A stretch of 64,000 bases of DNA, from positions 26,142,501 through 26,206,500 of the forward strand of contig JAPTHN010000011.1 in the NCBI GenBank assembly GCA_026936325.1. The letters run 5' to 3'. The notes under the pieces are model-generated. The model made no database searches. It saw nothing but the letters and a program-made list of their open reading frames with translations, and was not told the DNA's origin. Positions 1-12,293 of this stretch are shown piece by piece. A program made the position numbers and the translations under genes. Positions within the stretch are counted from its first letter, which is position 1, and each line of letters begins with the position of its first letter. The stretch is from Platynereis dumerilii. Its lineage: Eukaryota; Annelida; Polychaeta; Phyllodocida; Nereididae.

Positions 1-3000
1 ATTAATTAGCTGCAAATCCATCACAGTATCATGAAACATTACAAGACCTGCCATCATTCAAACTAAATATTTGAAAAGGAATATCCAAATTGGCTTCATG
101 TGTGAAATCGTAAATGATTGATACCTGAAATCAATATTGAATACACATATTCAATACACAGTTTAGTGAATTACATGTTTGGAGTCTACTTATGACACTG
201 ATAATAATCAGTGACATCAATACTGAATATTTACACGAAAGTTTTTCAATGCAGTGAGTAACTGCTAAGCATTGATTTCAATGATTTGGCACTGAAAAAT
301 TATAAATTTTATTGGATATCTAAATAATCAGAAATGGTAAATAAATCTATGCAAATGCATATATATGGCTATCAAATAATATCTCCATTCATAACTATAT
401 AGTGAATCCAAAATGATTGATGTTGAATTGAATCATTTGACATACATAGAGATTGAATGAAAGTTACTATGCAGAACCTGTCAATTCTAGCAGAAAGAAT
501 GCCAAAACCAAACTTTAAATTGGATGGCAGGCTTTTGGCAGTCTATTTCCAGGCTAACTTGGCTAGAATACTAATAGAAGAGTGACCAGAATAACTTGAA
601 TTGAAATCAGTACATTTCACCTCAGGTTTCACAATATTTAATATTAGACACATGCATTTGTAAGCATTTGCAAATAAATTCATGAGCCTCTGGTCTTTCG
701 CAGGCACAACCCTCACACCCAACAAATAAGTTAAGTCGAATATAAATTTGAGGCAAAGGGCATTTCCATGGAAACCTACAGGACTATATTTACCCCTGGA
801 CACAAAGAATTATTCAGTTTGTTTAGAATGACTAAGAAATCGGCCATGTTCTCTTCTTTGTACCATAATATTGCACTAGAGTCACATATGTGTGATATAT
901 ATGCTTTATAATAGACCAAAGCCAGTCACAAAACAGCAGAGTTCATGTCAAAACATGTGTCTACCTGAACATGCTGAAGTAGGTAAGCTCTTTAAATTGC
1001 CCTTCTTTGGACATGTTCTCAGTGTACTCAACATTGAACATAGCACCTATGCACTTGCCATGACTCTCCTGAGTGAGAGGTGACATTCTTACCCTCTAAA
1101 CTGGTCTGAAGGATGAAGCCCCAAATGACTAGAAACATGTGACTTCCTACTTATAAAAATTGTAAAATGAATTGATAGCTCAAAAACTAATAATTTGTGT
1201 AACATAAATAAACCAACCGCTTCTATAGACAAAGGGTGTATAATTGCGACATCAACTGTTTTATAATGCAGCAATACAACAGACAGACAGATAAAAAATT
1301 AATTGCAGCCCTCTCAGGCCCCTTCTGATGTAGGGTTCTTGTATCAGTGCCAGTGCTGGGAAAGCCGGAAGACTTCCACATTGAGTAAATGTGCAACATT
1401 TTGAGGACTCCCCTACTTTTTCTCACATCTCATTAATCAAACTATGATAGCACAGTGTGCTTGAAGAGCTTCACTTACCACATCTATCTCATCCAACTAT
1501 CTCTCATGTATGATGTAATTTTCCGCTATTGCTTTATACTACTTTGTAGACTAACTAAAACATATTCTTTGATCCAGAAAAGGCCTTTGAAAATGTTGGA
1601 AAGAGCTATGCTACATTCTCAATCAGAAAGAGCACTGAAAGTCAGTGATTAATGTTGATTGCTTGAGGAAACAATTAGCCAATTGGACACAGACACTAAA
1701 ACTAAACTTGAGCCAAGTCAGTTGGAGTTCATAATAATCAATTACTAGTATTAGTACAGAGTAAGTACAAAGTAATGTACTGCAAGTACAAAGTAGGTGC
1801 TTCAAGTACAAGCCATTTCTTATCAGTAGCTTGAAGTAAGTCTAAGTACAATTTGGTGTGAAGTGAGGGAGGTGAAGCCTGTGCTTTACATAATTACAAG
1901 TATGTATTACACAGGCTTTGCAGTAACTGCTTACAGAAAGAGTTTGAGAGGACTCTAGCGAAGAGTTTGACCATGAACTGTAGAATTGGATATCATGCAA
2001 AGGAAGTTCAGGAATCGCCTGCCAAGTCTTCATGCTGTCATTCACAGCCATTCATAACGACATACGACATTCTTGCAACATTCTTTGAAACATGATTTTG
2101 GCAACATCGAAGCAATTCATAAACTTGCTTCTTAAATTTTACAACAAATACAGCTGTACTATTGAGTATTTGGTGACTATTCACTCGATTAAGCCAATAA
2201 GGCTTGTCTGCGAATTGTATTTGAAGGCAATCAATTGAATGGTCATATTTATAACATATCAATTCATCCAAATATAATGTACAGTCAAGCGAGGTCACTT
2301 TCGCAATATTGCAACATTCAACAAGTAGCCGAATGCCATTAAAATCACCCCTAACTTGCACAATGCTTTACAACATGCCATTTTGGTAGACATTAATCAT
2401 ACTTGATCGGTGGCATAACATGATACATTAAACAACTACAAAGCATTGAAACTATATGCATTAACTCTTAACTTCAACAATCAGCTATGCAGTATACCCA
2501 AAGGACTAACCAATAAGTCATAATACTCTGTATCATTTGATGAATGAATCTTTAAAATAACCTCAACATTTTGGTTAATTCATCATGCAATGTTTTTAAT
2601 TAGCATGCACAAAAAGTATGATTTTGTTACATTTACTCAAAGCGGCCCCTATGTACTCCCGAAAAGTTTTCATGTCATTTTATATTAAGAGCTGAACCTT
2701 TCTTAAATATGCCCTTGGACAATTTTGAAACATGCATTGAATGTTTAGAAGCAATCAGAAATAGTAAATTCATAAAATATATACAACAAATGAATACAGA
2801 TCAAAGTGAAATGTTGTATCAAACTTTCAATGAATTATGTTTGTGAAAATTCAACATCTTTAGCATATAATATGAACATTAAAATATATTATATCTTGTT
2901 AAGCTGTCACCATCATGTTATGCATCAGTAGCTGTCTTTAGTTCAAATTTATAATACTATTAATAGGCTTCTCATTCTGAAATAGCTACATCTTCAAAAC

Positions 3001-3343
3001 TGGCTATGAAACAAATTTGCATAAGGTTTACCATGATTAGGTACGTATAATCATATTGTAGCTCTACATTTCGTATATAACTAACACTTGACAACATTAT
3101 GACACCGTCATGTTACTAACTGAAAGCTCAGGCATTTATCGTTTATGAATATATTTGGTTGTGGATTTACAATTGAGGATCTAAATATTGTATTCCATAT
3201 CACATTTACAATTTTACCTCATTTTATCCATTTTTCTTTAACATATATTTGATTAGCACATGACTCAAATAATTAAATTTCAAGCAGTGGGAAAGTATTA
3301 TCCAGTTAGCATCTAAACATTGCTAAACAAAGAAAAAACTTAC
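1..3343. other. Non-coding stretch left of the first recognised exon
   Basis: No coding exon with supporting splice sites was recognised here. It probably contains an intron of the minus-strand gene whose first coding exon ends at 3344, because that gene must continue to the left. The only repeat I can name is a partial interspersed repeat at about 1333-1500. A 107-codon open stretch on the minus strand at 2038-2361 has no recognisable domain and is not called a gene. Confidence 0.5.
1333..1500 (+). repeat. Interspersed repeat, family R1, copy 1
   Basis: This stretch matches 26690-26840 at medium identity. Both share a 'tgtatcagtg' head, a 'gaggactccc' middle, and an 'accatatctatc' or 'accacatctatc' end. 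The second copy runs into a TCTA microsatellite, so the family probably ends in a (TATC)n tail, as some SINEs and LINE 3' ends do. No coding capacity was seen. Confidence 0.55.
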
Positions 3344-3484
3344 AGGTATAGCTAGGACTGGATGAGCTCCAGAATCCACATCATTCATTAGATTTTGTGG
3401 ATTCTTGTTTTCCAATTCAGGATTTTCTGTGGTCGTTCGGGGATCAAAGTTTTCTTTGACGTTTTGGTCAGAAAGATCTTCCAT
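3344..3484 (-). CDS. First coding exon of an unidentified minus-strand gene (partial)
   Basis: Reading on the minus strand, an ATG at 3484 opens 47 codons beginning MEDLSDQNVKENFDPRTTTE. They end exactly at a canonical donor (GTAAGT) at 3343, in phase 0. The peptide is hydrophilic and rich in Asn, Glu, Asp and Pro, without a signal peptide or membrane segment, as in a disordered N-terminus. I do not recognise the family. The rest of the gene should lie to the left, outside the window or in exons I could not find. A possible 5' leader exon lies at about 6477-6600. An acceptor-like 'aactgag' lies about 17 bases upstream of the ATG. The call rests on start, open frame and donor only. Confidence 0.45.
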
Positions 3485-3807
3485 AATGTGCACAATGTAC
3501 TCAGTTCGAAATAGATTATCAAATACCACATTAATTAATGGCTTAAAATAACATTTCCTCAGAGCATTTAATCCAAGAAATAACCATTCACGTCTTAAGC
3601 AATCAACTATGGTCAGCCGCTGAGATCAGTTCCTTTCCAAATCACAAGATAATTCCCAAAATAAACAATTCAACATGTACATCTAATCAGTACAAGAATG
3701 TTGATATACACACCATAAGCTACATGCAGAATGTCAACAAAAGTGACTCAATATGACGAACCAAACATGTAGTATTTGTTCAGTGATTATTGCACATGTA
3801 TCTTAAA

Positions 3808-3875
3808 GATCTATGCATTGTCCATATACTTCAATGTTTGAGATCTATGCATTGTCCATATACTTCAATGTTTGA
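3808..3875. repeat. 34-bp perfect tandem duplication
   Basis: A 34-bp unit containing 'gatctatgcattgtccat' and ending 'caatgtttga' occurs twice in direct succession without visible differences, which implies a recent duplication. Confidence 0.85.
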
Positions 3876-4440
3876 GAATTGTTTCTTGTTAGAGCTGAGT
3901 AATATATTTTCTCAACTAATAATCTTAATGTTTTGTCAATTAAATCCTCCCAGTGAAACCGTTACAGAAGGCAATGTAGGATTAATGCAGATATTTTTTT
4001 TTAACTGTTCATTCCATAAATAATCAATCAAGATAATCAAGATAATAAACTTTCAGTACAATGATTTAAACATGAACATGATATTCAAAACATCTTATTC
4101 AGAAATAAAGTACTTTTTAAAGCAGTTTTCTAATCCCAAAATGATGGCAAAATCTCTCAAATATCCACATGCAGCCTAGTACGCAGGTGATCAATCCAAA
4201 AAAACATTCCAATTGTGCAATTGGACACTCAGCACCAAACTCGATCCTATCATTCAGATAGTGATATTACATCATCTCACAGCAAGAGTCATCACAATGT
4301 CATAATCATGTCATCATTAGGTGAATTTGTATGTGACTCGAACGCTTGTGGTGCCCTGCTAGAACGACACCTCCCCATCAGATGATCACGCTTGGCAGCA
4401 TCCACCCTGGGGTATTAGTTCAGTTACCCACTGGGTTTGC

Positions 4441-4797
4441 TAGTGATGGGAATCGGTCTGATTTTAAAAATCGATTATCGGATGACCCTTCCGATTTGAT
4501 AATCGATTCTAAATCGATTATTTTTGTTACCAAGAAATTACCTCAATCTTGATAATTATTGCACTATAACACAAATGGTACAGATATAACACAGATTTTG
4601 CAGATATAATTCTTCCTGTGTTAAATAGATCTCTCCAAGAGCTTTAAAATGATGGGTGATAGCTCTCTGTGGAACAAATAGTCTCCATAAAAATAGGAAA
4701 AGACAAAAATCGATTTTGAATTGGTCCAAAAAAACAAAATCGATTTTGATAGTGGCGATGATTATCGGCGATATTTTCGTCGATCACTACAACACTA
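4441..4797. mobile_element. Short hAT-type non-autonomous transposon (MITE)
   Basis: The element begins TAGTGATGGGAATCGG and ends with the inverted counterpart (reverse complement TAGTGTTGTAGTGATCG), typical TAGNG hAT ends. It is flanked by an 8-bp target duplication with one mismatch: GGGTTTGC at 4433-4440 and GCGTTTGC at 4798-4805. The interior is rich in repeated 'aatcgatt' words in both orientations. At 357 bp and without an open frame, it would need a transposase supplied elsewhere. Confidence 0.75.
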
Positions 4798-6476
4798 GCG
4801 TTTGCTGAATATTTTAATTTTCAATTTAACTGATCACTTTTTATAATAACTTTGACTGAACTGCAGCCAATGGAAACGACCTTTATATCTACCTGTCATT
4901 GAGTTATTAAAAGATCAGTTTTGATAGTCAACACTGCCACAACTTGCCCACAAGTGCCATTCATTAGAAATTTGGTATTCGAAAACTGAATATATTCATT
5001 ATATTGGGCGTGTTTTCTTCTAAATAGGCCTACCTCCAAAAAACCTATTTGTTAAGATCTTCTATTCTTCTACTACATTATCTGAAGTGAGGCCTAACAT
5101 TAAATTTTCTTCACACCTATACAGCTGCTGTAACATCAGTGCAGATTCCAGCAACTTCAGATCAAAAAGTTTATTATTCAAAGGAACTACAGTGAGTGAC
5201 ATTAATGATCCAAAATTAGTGCAGAATAGTTCACACTCCTGCTACGTTTGTTTTTGTTCAATGAAGAATGTGGTGACTATTGTGGACTGAAATATGTGCT
5301 GCACGGGCATGGAAAATTCTGGGCTTACCAGTAAGAAGTTTACAAACTGCAAATACTACAGTTCCTCGCTTATTTCAACATACTGAAAACTTGAAAGCCC
5401 AGTTTATCATCAACTTTCAGTGGTTTTCAACGGTATACAGCCACAAGGTATGTCATGGGAAAGTGGGTTCATACAACACTGCCTTCGTAACAAAATAGGG
5501 CAGACACTTTTTTTTCTGACTTCCACACAGCAACTATTATATGAGCAACTGGAGCTTAACAAGAGAAAGCTCACCGGTCATGTCACTGACATACCACTGA
5601 CACTGTGTGATTTCAACAATGACTTTAACCAAAGAGTCAGAGGTGGTATGGACTGTCTTTGAAATAGCCTAATTAATTAAACTGGATGACTTGGGGGGAA
5701 TTAATTGATGCATGATCTGTCACTTATTAATCAAGAAAGAGAAATACTTTAGAGTATATTATACAACCAGCCTTTACAGGCCTCTTAAAACTAGTTCAGA
5801 CCTTTTAAGACTTTTTTTTAACTTTTACAACTTTGAACTTTAAAATAGGTCTTCCATATGCCTACTAATTGTCACAATGGTGCATCACAGCAACATTTCA
5901 ATACTTTAGCAAACCTATTTTAAAATGCTGATTAACATGATTTAATTTATTTCATATTAAAAAGCTTAAAACTATTAAAATAGCTGTATTTAATACTTTG
6001 TTCAAGTTTGTTGTTAATTAGATAAATGCACGATTAATGTTTTTTTTTTTCTTCTTCATTTTTAAACCTATTGAACAATCAAATTGCTTTACCCAGACCT
6101 AGTTGCTGGTAATCTGGGTTTGTCAGATGATCAATTGAATCATTGTCACTGTGCACTGTAATTTGTGTAAACACTAAAACAGGAGAATAAGATCACAAAT
6201 CTGAATGAAATCTTAGAATTTCAGACACAATGCTATTTAAGCAAATGCATCACCAAGAAAAAAGGATGGGGATAGGGTGCCAAGGATCGAAGGGGGGGGG
6301 GGCATTTTGGTACTGATCCAAAACTGTGCTATGTTTACCTGCAAATCTTGCAAGATGACATGCAATGCAAAAACCTTTCTTTAGAAGCTTGTAACAGGTC
6401 ATTCAAGCATTTCAACATCACCAAAACATGAGCTACAATTATTGTAAAAGACTGAAACTCAAAATGAAGCTCTTAC

Positions 6477-6600
6477 CTGATCAGACCAGGGTTTATCCAT
6501 GTTTTTTACACTCCCATACCAATCCACGTTCCTCCATGCGAAAGTTTTTGTGAAAGTAGGTCAACGCACCTGTCACCTCAGGTGAACCACTTCCGCTGAG
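6477..6600 (-). other. Probable 5' leader exon of the minus-strand gene
   Basis: On the minus strand the sequence reads ...GATCAG followed by a canonical GTAAGA donor at 6476. No ATG-led frame is apparent, so this would be a non-coding leader exon that splices towards the coding exon at 3344-3484. The upstream end is approximate. Confidence 0.35.
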
Positions 6601-6741
6601 GTCACGGGAAAATGGAGGCAAATTTCAACAAGCAAAACAAACACAGTTGCTTCTGATACAACACCGAACGGGTATTACAATGGAACCAAGAAGACAGCCA
6701 GTTATCTCTGTCAATGTTTGATCAGTTAGACACACACTGAA
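6540..6741. promoter_or_regulatory. Probable divergent promoter and non-coding first exon of POLH
   Basis: This block is less AT-rich than its surroundings. It lies between a minus-strand donor (6476) and a plus-strand donor (GTGAGT at 6742). A strong plus-strand acceptor, a pyrimidine run followed by CAG at 7046, opens the exon that carries the POLH start codon. POLH therefore most likely has a non-coding first exon ending at 6741. The two leaders would face away from each other across roughly 100 bp. No TATA box is obvious. The transcription start positions are inferred, not visible. Confidence 0.4.
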
Positions 6742-7084
6742 GTGAGTTGTTTTCTCTGATCAGTGGATTTTACTCAATTTAGTGGTATTATCGCTCACTT
6801 GTGTAACAACATTATGCAATAACAATGTGGAGATGTGCATTCTTCATTTTAATTTCTTGTCTCTTGTGGACTCCTTTTTGACCTTTCATACATCAATTAC
6901 AGAAAACTTCTCTTAAGACAATGAATAGAGATGAATAGAGCTGTGTGGTGACCTAAGCCAACCACTGCAACCCATTGTCACTGATCATAAATATATCAAT
7001 AATTGTAACATTCCTCTGAATCATAGCCCTTCACCTCTTTTTTCAGATATCTCTTGACAGTAGAGCTTGAGAGATCTACTCAAA

Positions 7085-10000
7085 ATGGATCGCATCATTG
7101 TGTTGGTGGACATGGATTGTTTCTACGTCCAAGTGGAACAAAGAGCTAATCCAACGTTGAAGGGAAAACCCTGTGCTGTGGTCCAGTATAATACTTGGAA
7201 GGGAGGAGGGTGAGTCAATGGAGATTGATAACGAAAATATGTCTGATGGTAAAATATTATTGTGGCAAAGGAGAAACTGCATGAACATGATCAGGGTTCC
7301 CACCGGACAGGGAAAACAGGGAAAATGGTGAAAAAAAATTCCCTGCAGGGAAAAATCAGGGAATTTGATATTTGACCTGAAATCAGGGAAAACCTTCGGT
7401 AAAGCAGGGAAAATACTGGGAATTTGCTCCCCAAATTTCAGTGGGTACCCTGCATGATGAAGTACCTGCATAGTTTGGTGATCTCTAACATTGAGTGCGT
7501 TGAAAAAATAAATTAGGTTCCTTCATTCTCATCTATAAGGTAAGGGAGGCCTATCATAAATGTTATTGAAAATTTTGCATTCTAATTTTAGGATTATAGC
7601 TGTTGGATATGAAGCCAGAGCCAAAGGGGTCACGAGACAGATGAGGGGCAATGACGCCAAAGCAAAGTGTCCGGAAATTATCCTGGTGCGAGTCCCAGAA
7701 GTCAGAGGAAAGGCTGACCTTACAAAGTGAGGATTGTGAATTGTTTTCTCATAAAATAGACATAAATTCTTAATCTGAAAATAAATTTAAAAAGTTGAGA
7801 AAAATTAGCGGATCATTGTTCCTTGAAGAAATTAGTAAATTTAATGTTTACCTGATGAAATTTTTGACCTGGATGGACTGTACTTTCAGTCATCCTTCAA
7901 GGCTTCACCTCATTGCCGTGTCCACCACCTGCCCTAATTTCCAGAGTGCATAAATACAGGATGTCAAGCTGCAAATATCCATCCATCCTATAATTTTGTA
8001 ATTTCCTGCAGATGTATATAGATATCCATTAAAGTCCCTGCCTTGTTGGTTATTGCTTTCAGGTACCGTGAAGCAGGGGCTGAAGTGATTGAAGTCTTCA
8101 GTAAATTCAGCAATTGCGTGGAGAGAGCAAGTATTGACGAGGCTTACGTTGACCTGACAGAAGAAGTGAAGAAGAGGATGGATGATATGGGAACTGGCCG
8201 AGTCACTGAAGACAAACTTGCAAATACTCACGCTGTAGGATTTGAGGTGAAGACTGAGGACAAGGAGAAGGCAGGTTAGTGGAAAAAGGAAATTTATACC
8301 TGGTTTAAGTTTCAAAACGTATTAGGTATCTACAATAATAATATAATAATAATAATATGGATCTATACAGCGCTAGTTTCAGTAAACTACTCACCAATAG
8401 ACATGATAGAAGACATGTTGGAATGCCAATGAAGTATTTCTATGAGCATCCAGTGGACAGAGTTATTTGATTGACATTGGTGAACTCATTTTGTTTCCTC
8501 CAGTAATCATGGAAATGTGACTAGTGATTTGTCAACTGTTTAAATTTTTTATAGTTAAAATATTTTGAGAAACTTTTTTGTTTATAAACATTCTTAAGGT
8601 AGTTGGTGTAAATAGTGTAGGTTTGCTCTGTATGTGTACCCCACTGAATATTTCAAATTTCAATCAAGTTGAATGTTTATTAGGCATAAATAGACTTATT
8701 TGGTTATTTTTTGCAGTAATTCGCAAAGAAGGTGTCTGCAATTGGCTGCACAGCATCTATGAAGATGAAGAAGTGTCGGACGCAGACAAACAGCTGGCCA
8801 TTGGGGCCACAATTGTTGAAGAAATGAGGGCTGCTGTTTATGAAGAAACAGGATTCAGATGTTCTGCTGGAATTGCTCATAATAAGGTATTAGGTAATTC
8901 CATTATTAGTCTCTCTTATTTAGTATACCAATAAATTGTTTGTGGTGTCTAATTATTTAAAATACACAGAATAGCATCACTCAAAATAGTTTGTTTGGAT
9001 ACAATTTTTGGATCAAGATTTAAAATTGATTTTGTAGCTCTACTCTAATAGTTTTTCTGATTTCAGAACTGTTATATCATAATTATTTCAACACTTCTGC
9101 TTTTTAGTGCAAATTTTCTACTTGTGTGATGATGTGAAATGCCTGATATTATGGTCATCTATATCTTCTATATCCACTCTAAAGGAGCATACAACTTTTC
9201 TTCATGTTGCAGGTTCTTGCTAAACTTGCTTGTGGAGTCAATAAACCAAACAAGCAAACGGTCCTCCCTCACAACTCAGTGACTAGCTTCTTTATGACCA
9301 TGCCAATTAGTAAAGTGTGAGTTACTTACAACTTGATCTTATTAAATTAAAAGTATCCTACCCGGGTAATTGGTCTCTTTGAAGGCTTTATTTTGTGTTC
9401 GCTTTGGAGTTCCCTTGTGTCTTTATGCACTAGGAGTTTTGAGAAAATTCATTAAGACTTACGAACAATAAATTAACTTCAGAAGCATCTATATATACAA
9501 TGCTTGTTTGAAAAATAAAAATTGCCAAATTGAGTCAACAAAAGTAACTTCATCATTGTAAAGAACCTTCAGATAGAGGTCTACATTCACGAATAATATT
9601 CTGGTGTTCCCTTTTGCAGGCGTGGATTTGGGGGCAAATTTGGAGATGCAGTTAAAGAGACCCTTCAGGTGGAATACATGGCTGAGCTGCAGCAGTTTTC
9701 TCAGAGGAAGCTTCAGGATTGCTTTGGGGCCAAATCAGGGTGAGTACTAAATAGTAAATATGACTATTGAAAATATCTGATTTTGGAAAAGGATATTCTC
9801 TGAAGTTTGGCTGGAAAATGAAAATGTTTAAGATTCCTAATGAAACACACAGTCCTAGATCTCTTAGATTGACAGCTGAATAGTTCATCTAGACGATCAA
9901 AACAAACACTCCAAATAATGTAGACAAAGATAATTTTATATTTTTGACCAAACTGATTTCCTCATTTCTTGTATTTTCTGATGAGCACTGAGCAGTGGTG

Positions 10001-12293
10001 GTCAAAATTTAGAAAAATGATTTTAAACTAAAGTATGCTTTAAATATGTGAAGAATTTTGTGCTAAATGTTAATTTCCAGACCATTGTCTATTTATTTCC
10101 AGGTCTTGGGTGCATGATATCTGCCGAGGCTTTGAGTATGAAGCAGTCTCTGCGAGACAATTGGCAAAGTCAGTCGGATGCAGCAAAAACTTCAGAGGAC
10201 GTGAGAAGCTAGACACAAGAGAAAAGGTAAGTTAATTTAAAATCACTTACAAACATGTACTGTAGTTTATGTCTCTGATTGCCTCCTCTTTCAGGGGCGA
10301 TATGCATCAACTGACTCAATTCTACAGTTATGTCATACAGTTCAGAGCATTCGGGAAGAGTTTTGGGAATAATTCGGTCTTGCAATTGTTACAAGTGATC
10401 TTCTTTAGGCTGGTCATCTTATCAAAGGCAGTATAAATTGGTGTTTTACTACCTTGATATGAATGTAATAGCATGTGTGCTCATCTCATAGTTGTAATAT
10501 TTTTACTTCAGGTGAAGAAGTGGCTTTTTTCTTTGGCCAAAGAAGTTGTAGAACGACTAGAGAAAGACAAAGAGCAGGTAAGATATTTGAATTTATTTTC
10601 CTGAAATGTTCTTTTATTAAGGACAAATGAATTTAAATTTGACTTCAGAACTGTGACATCATAATTCAGACAAATTTTCCTATTTGAACTTCTAATATAT
10701 TTGTATCAGTAATGTCTGTGAATTAAAAAATTTAATTGATTTTATTGTTCTTTTTTTTTTTTTTCAGAATAAAAGGAAAGCCAAAAGTTTGATTGTTGGA
10801 CTGTCTCAGGATTTTGGGAAAAGTTCAACTTATTCTTCTCGAACATGTGCCATTGTAAAATACGACGCCCAGAAGTTTGCCGACGATGCCTTTGTTCTCC
10901 TCTCCAAGTTTAATAAGGCTTCGACCAACCAAATATTTTGGTATGTATATTTCTTCTAATACTTGGTATTACTAAAGCAGGCTTCTCTTGCATAATAAAC
11001 AATTTTTGCCACAACCTGACTTGTCAATACACATTTTGAATCCTGTTGTGTCACCTCTGGTTGTAGAGCACTTTTCAGCCCACATTGAAGGAACAGGGGT
11101 CACCCGTGTCCCACAGTGTAGCATTTTACATTGCTGAATATTAAATCTTCTTGTCTCATGCCTTGTTATTACTTAAATAACTGGTATATTGTTTGCTAAT
11201 TTCCAGGGATCCCCCGTTGTTGAATCTGTCAATGTCTGCCTCCAAGTTTGCAGATATTTCACCAGAGGGCTCTGCTAGTATCACCAGCTTCATGACTCAG
11301 AACGCGACGACCCCTTCTCAGTTTGCTCGGTCCGAACTCTCAATAGACAGTCAGAGACCCAAGCTAACTCCAAAGCCAAAAGGAATCCAACTGTTCTTAT
11401 CACAGTCCCAGAGTGTTCCAAAGAAATCAGAGTTGTGGGAGTCTCAACTGGATTTTAACAGCACTCAAACTCAAATCGACAATGTTCAATCTATCAGTAA
11501 TACTACTGAAGTTACTCCTGCTAAGGAAAGTTCTGATCAAATTGGTGATGAAACACCTAAGCGGTCATTCTTCAAGAACTACTTGCAAAAAAAGAATGAA
11601 CCTTCGTCAGTTAAAGTGAATGGTGCTAATGACTGTGTAGCTTCAAGCTCACATGATCGTAATAACAAAAGTGATGCTCCATCAACTCATAAACTTGACT
11701 CTGTGATGCCAAATTTTGCTATTGATGAAAACAGCTTGGATGATTTTAATGTGGGTAGTTCTGTTCAAAAGACCTCTCATTGTGGCGTTGAACAGCATTC
11801 GGACTCAGCTTATGCTGCAGATACTGATTATTCTGATGAGAGCAATGAATGTGTTGTGGGCAATACTGGATTACAAAATGAAAGAACTGAACATCAAAAT
11901 GACTGTGATGCTGAAATGGACGTTGTGGCTAGCACCAGTGATAACGTGAGCTCTGCCGTTCAAACGATGGAATCTACCACTAATTCCTCTGAAATGAGTG
12001 AGCATCAAGGTGCTAATTGTGAAAATACTGGGGCCATGTCTTTGAACAGTGAAGATATGATGACTTGTGATGACTGTGGTCAATCTGTCCTTATTTGGGA
12101 GTTCCCAGAACACGCAGACTTCCATTTTGCAATGAAGCTCCACCAGGAAACAAAAAAGGAACAAAAACCCTTGACTTTGGACGATTTGCCTTCCTCTAAA
12201 AGGAAAGACTTGACTCCGCCAAACAGGGGTCGCAAGAAAGCAAAGTTGAACGGTGGCAATATGAAGACCCTTGATACGTTTTTCAAGTCTTGA
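7085..12293 (+). CDS. POLH: DNA polymerase eta, complete, ten coding exons
   Basis: Y-family translesion polymerase, known for inserting bases opposite UV cyclobutane dimers in the nucleus. Coding exons: 7085-7209, 7592-7726, 8063-8274, 8717-8886, 9213-9316, 9620-9739, 10103-10226, 10512-10577, 10768-10940, 11207-12293; all junctions are GT-AG and phases agree, giving 771 residues (human 713). Visible motifs: VLVDMDCFY with the metal-binding Asp9; SIDEAY with Asp112-Glu113; CSAGIAHNKVLAKLACGVNK; CRGFE and GCSKNF typical of eta. The tail is longer than usual and disordered. It has a PIP-like ITSF near 435, a REV1-binding FF motif at 531-532, a UBZ finger (Cys697, Cys700, His712, His716) and a terminal PCNA-binding TLDTFF ending at 771. 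The start is fixed by alignment of the MDRIIVLVDMD block. The exon containing it opens at 7047. A possible ATTAAA poly(A) signal lies at 12842. The gene is convergent with the RasGRP gene. Confidence 0.97.
7292..7452. mobile_element. Small inverted-repeat element in a POLH intron
   Basis: This 161-bp element starts CAGGGTTCCCAC and ends GTGGGTACCCTG, inverted termini with one mismatch. The direct repeat CATGAT occurs immediately outside both ends (7286-7291, 7453-7458). The interior is a run of 'cagggaaaa' words. CAGGG ends suggest a hAT-like origin, but only six duplicated bases are clear where hAT elements normally make eight. Confidence 0.6.
7885..7975 (+). mobile_element. SINE 3' fragment, family S1
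   Basis: A diverged 3' end of the tRNA-derived SINE seen whole at 22417-22627. It shares 'cacctcattgccgtgtcc', 'gtgcataaatacaggatgt' and the terminal 'atccatccatcc'. The tRNA-like head is absent. It lies in a POLH intron. Confidence 0.6.

Larger units (their letters stand above)
3485..6476. other. Intron or intergenic stretch without recognised genes
   Basis: No supported coding exon was found on either strand. The stretch contains a 34-bp tandem duplication (3808-3875) and a hAT-type MITE (4441-4797). If the divergent-promoter reading is right, this is the first intron of the minus-strand gene. Confidence 0.4.

Noticed and set aside
2038-2361. 107-codon minus-strand open frame with a GDFN motif that recalls LINE endonucleases
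   Set aside because: Only a four-residue match; no further endonuclease or reverse-transcriptase motifs and no clear splice signals.
7905-8315. 136-codon minus-strand frame
   Set aside because: Antisense shadow of a POLH coding exon and its flanking intron.
11871-12286. Minus-strand frames opposite the last POLH exon
   Set aside because: Shadows of a confirmed coding exon.
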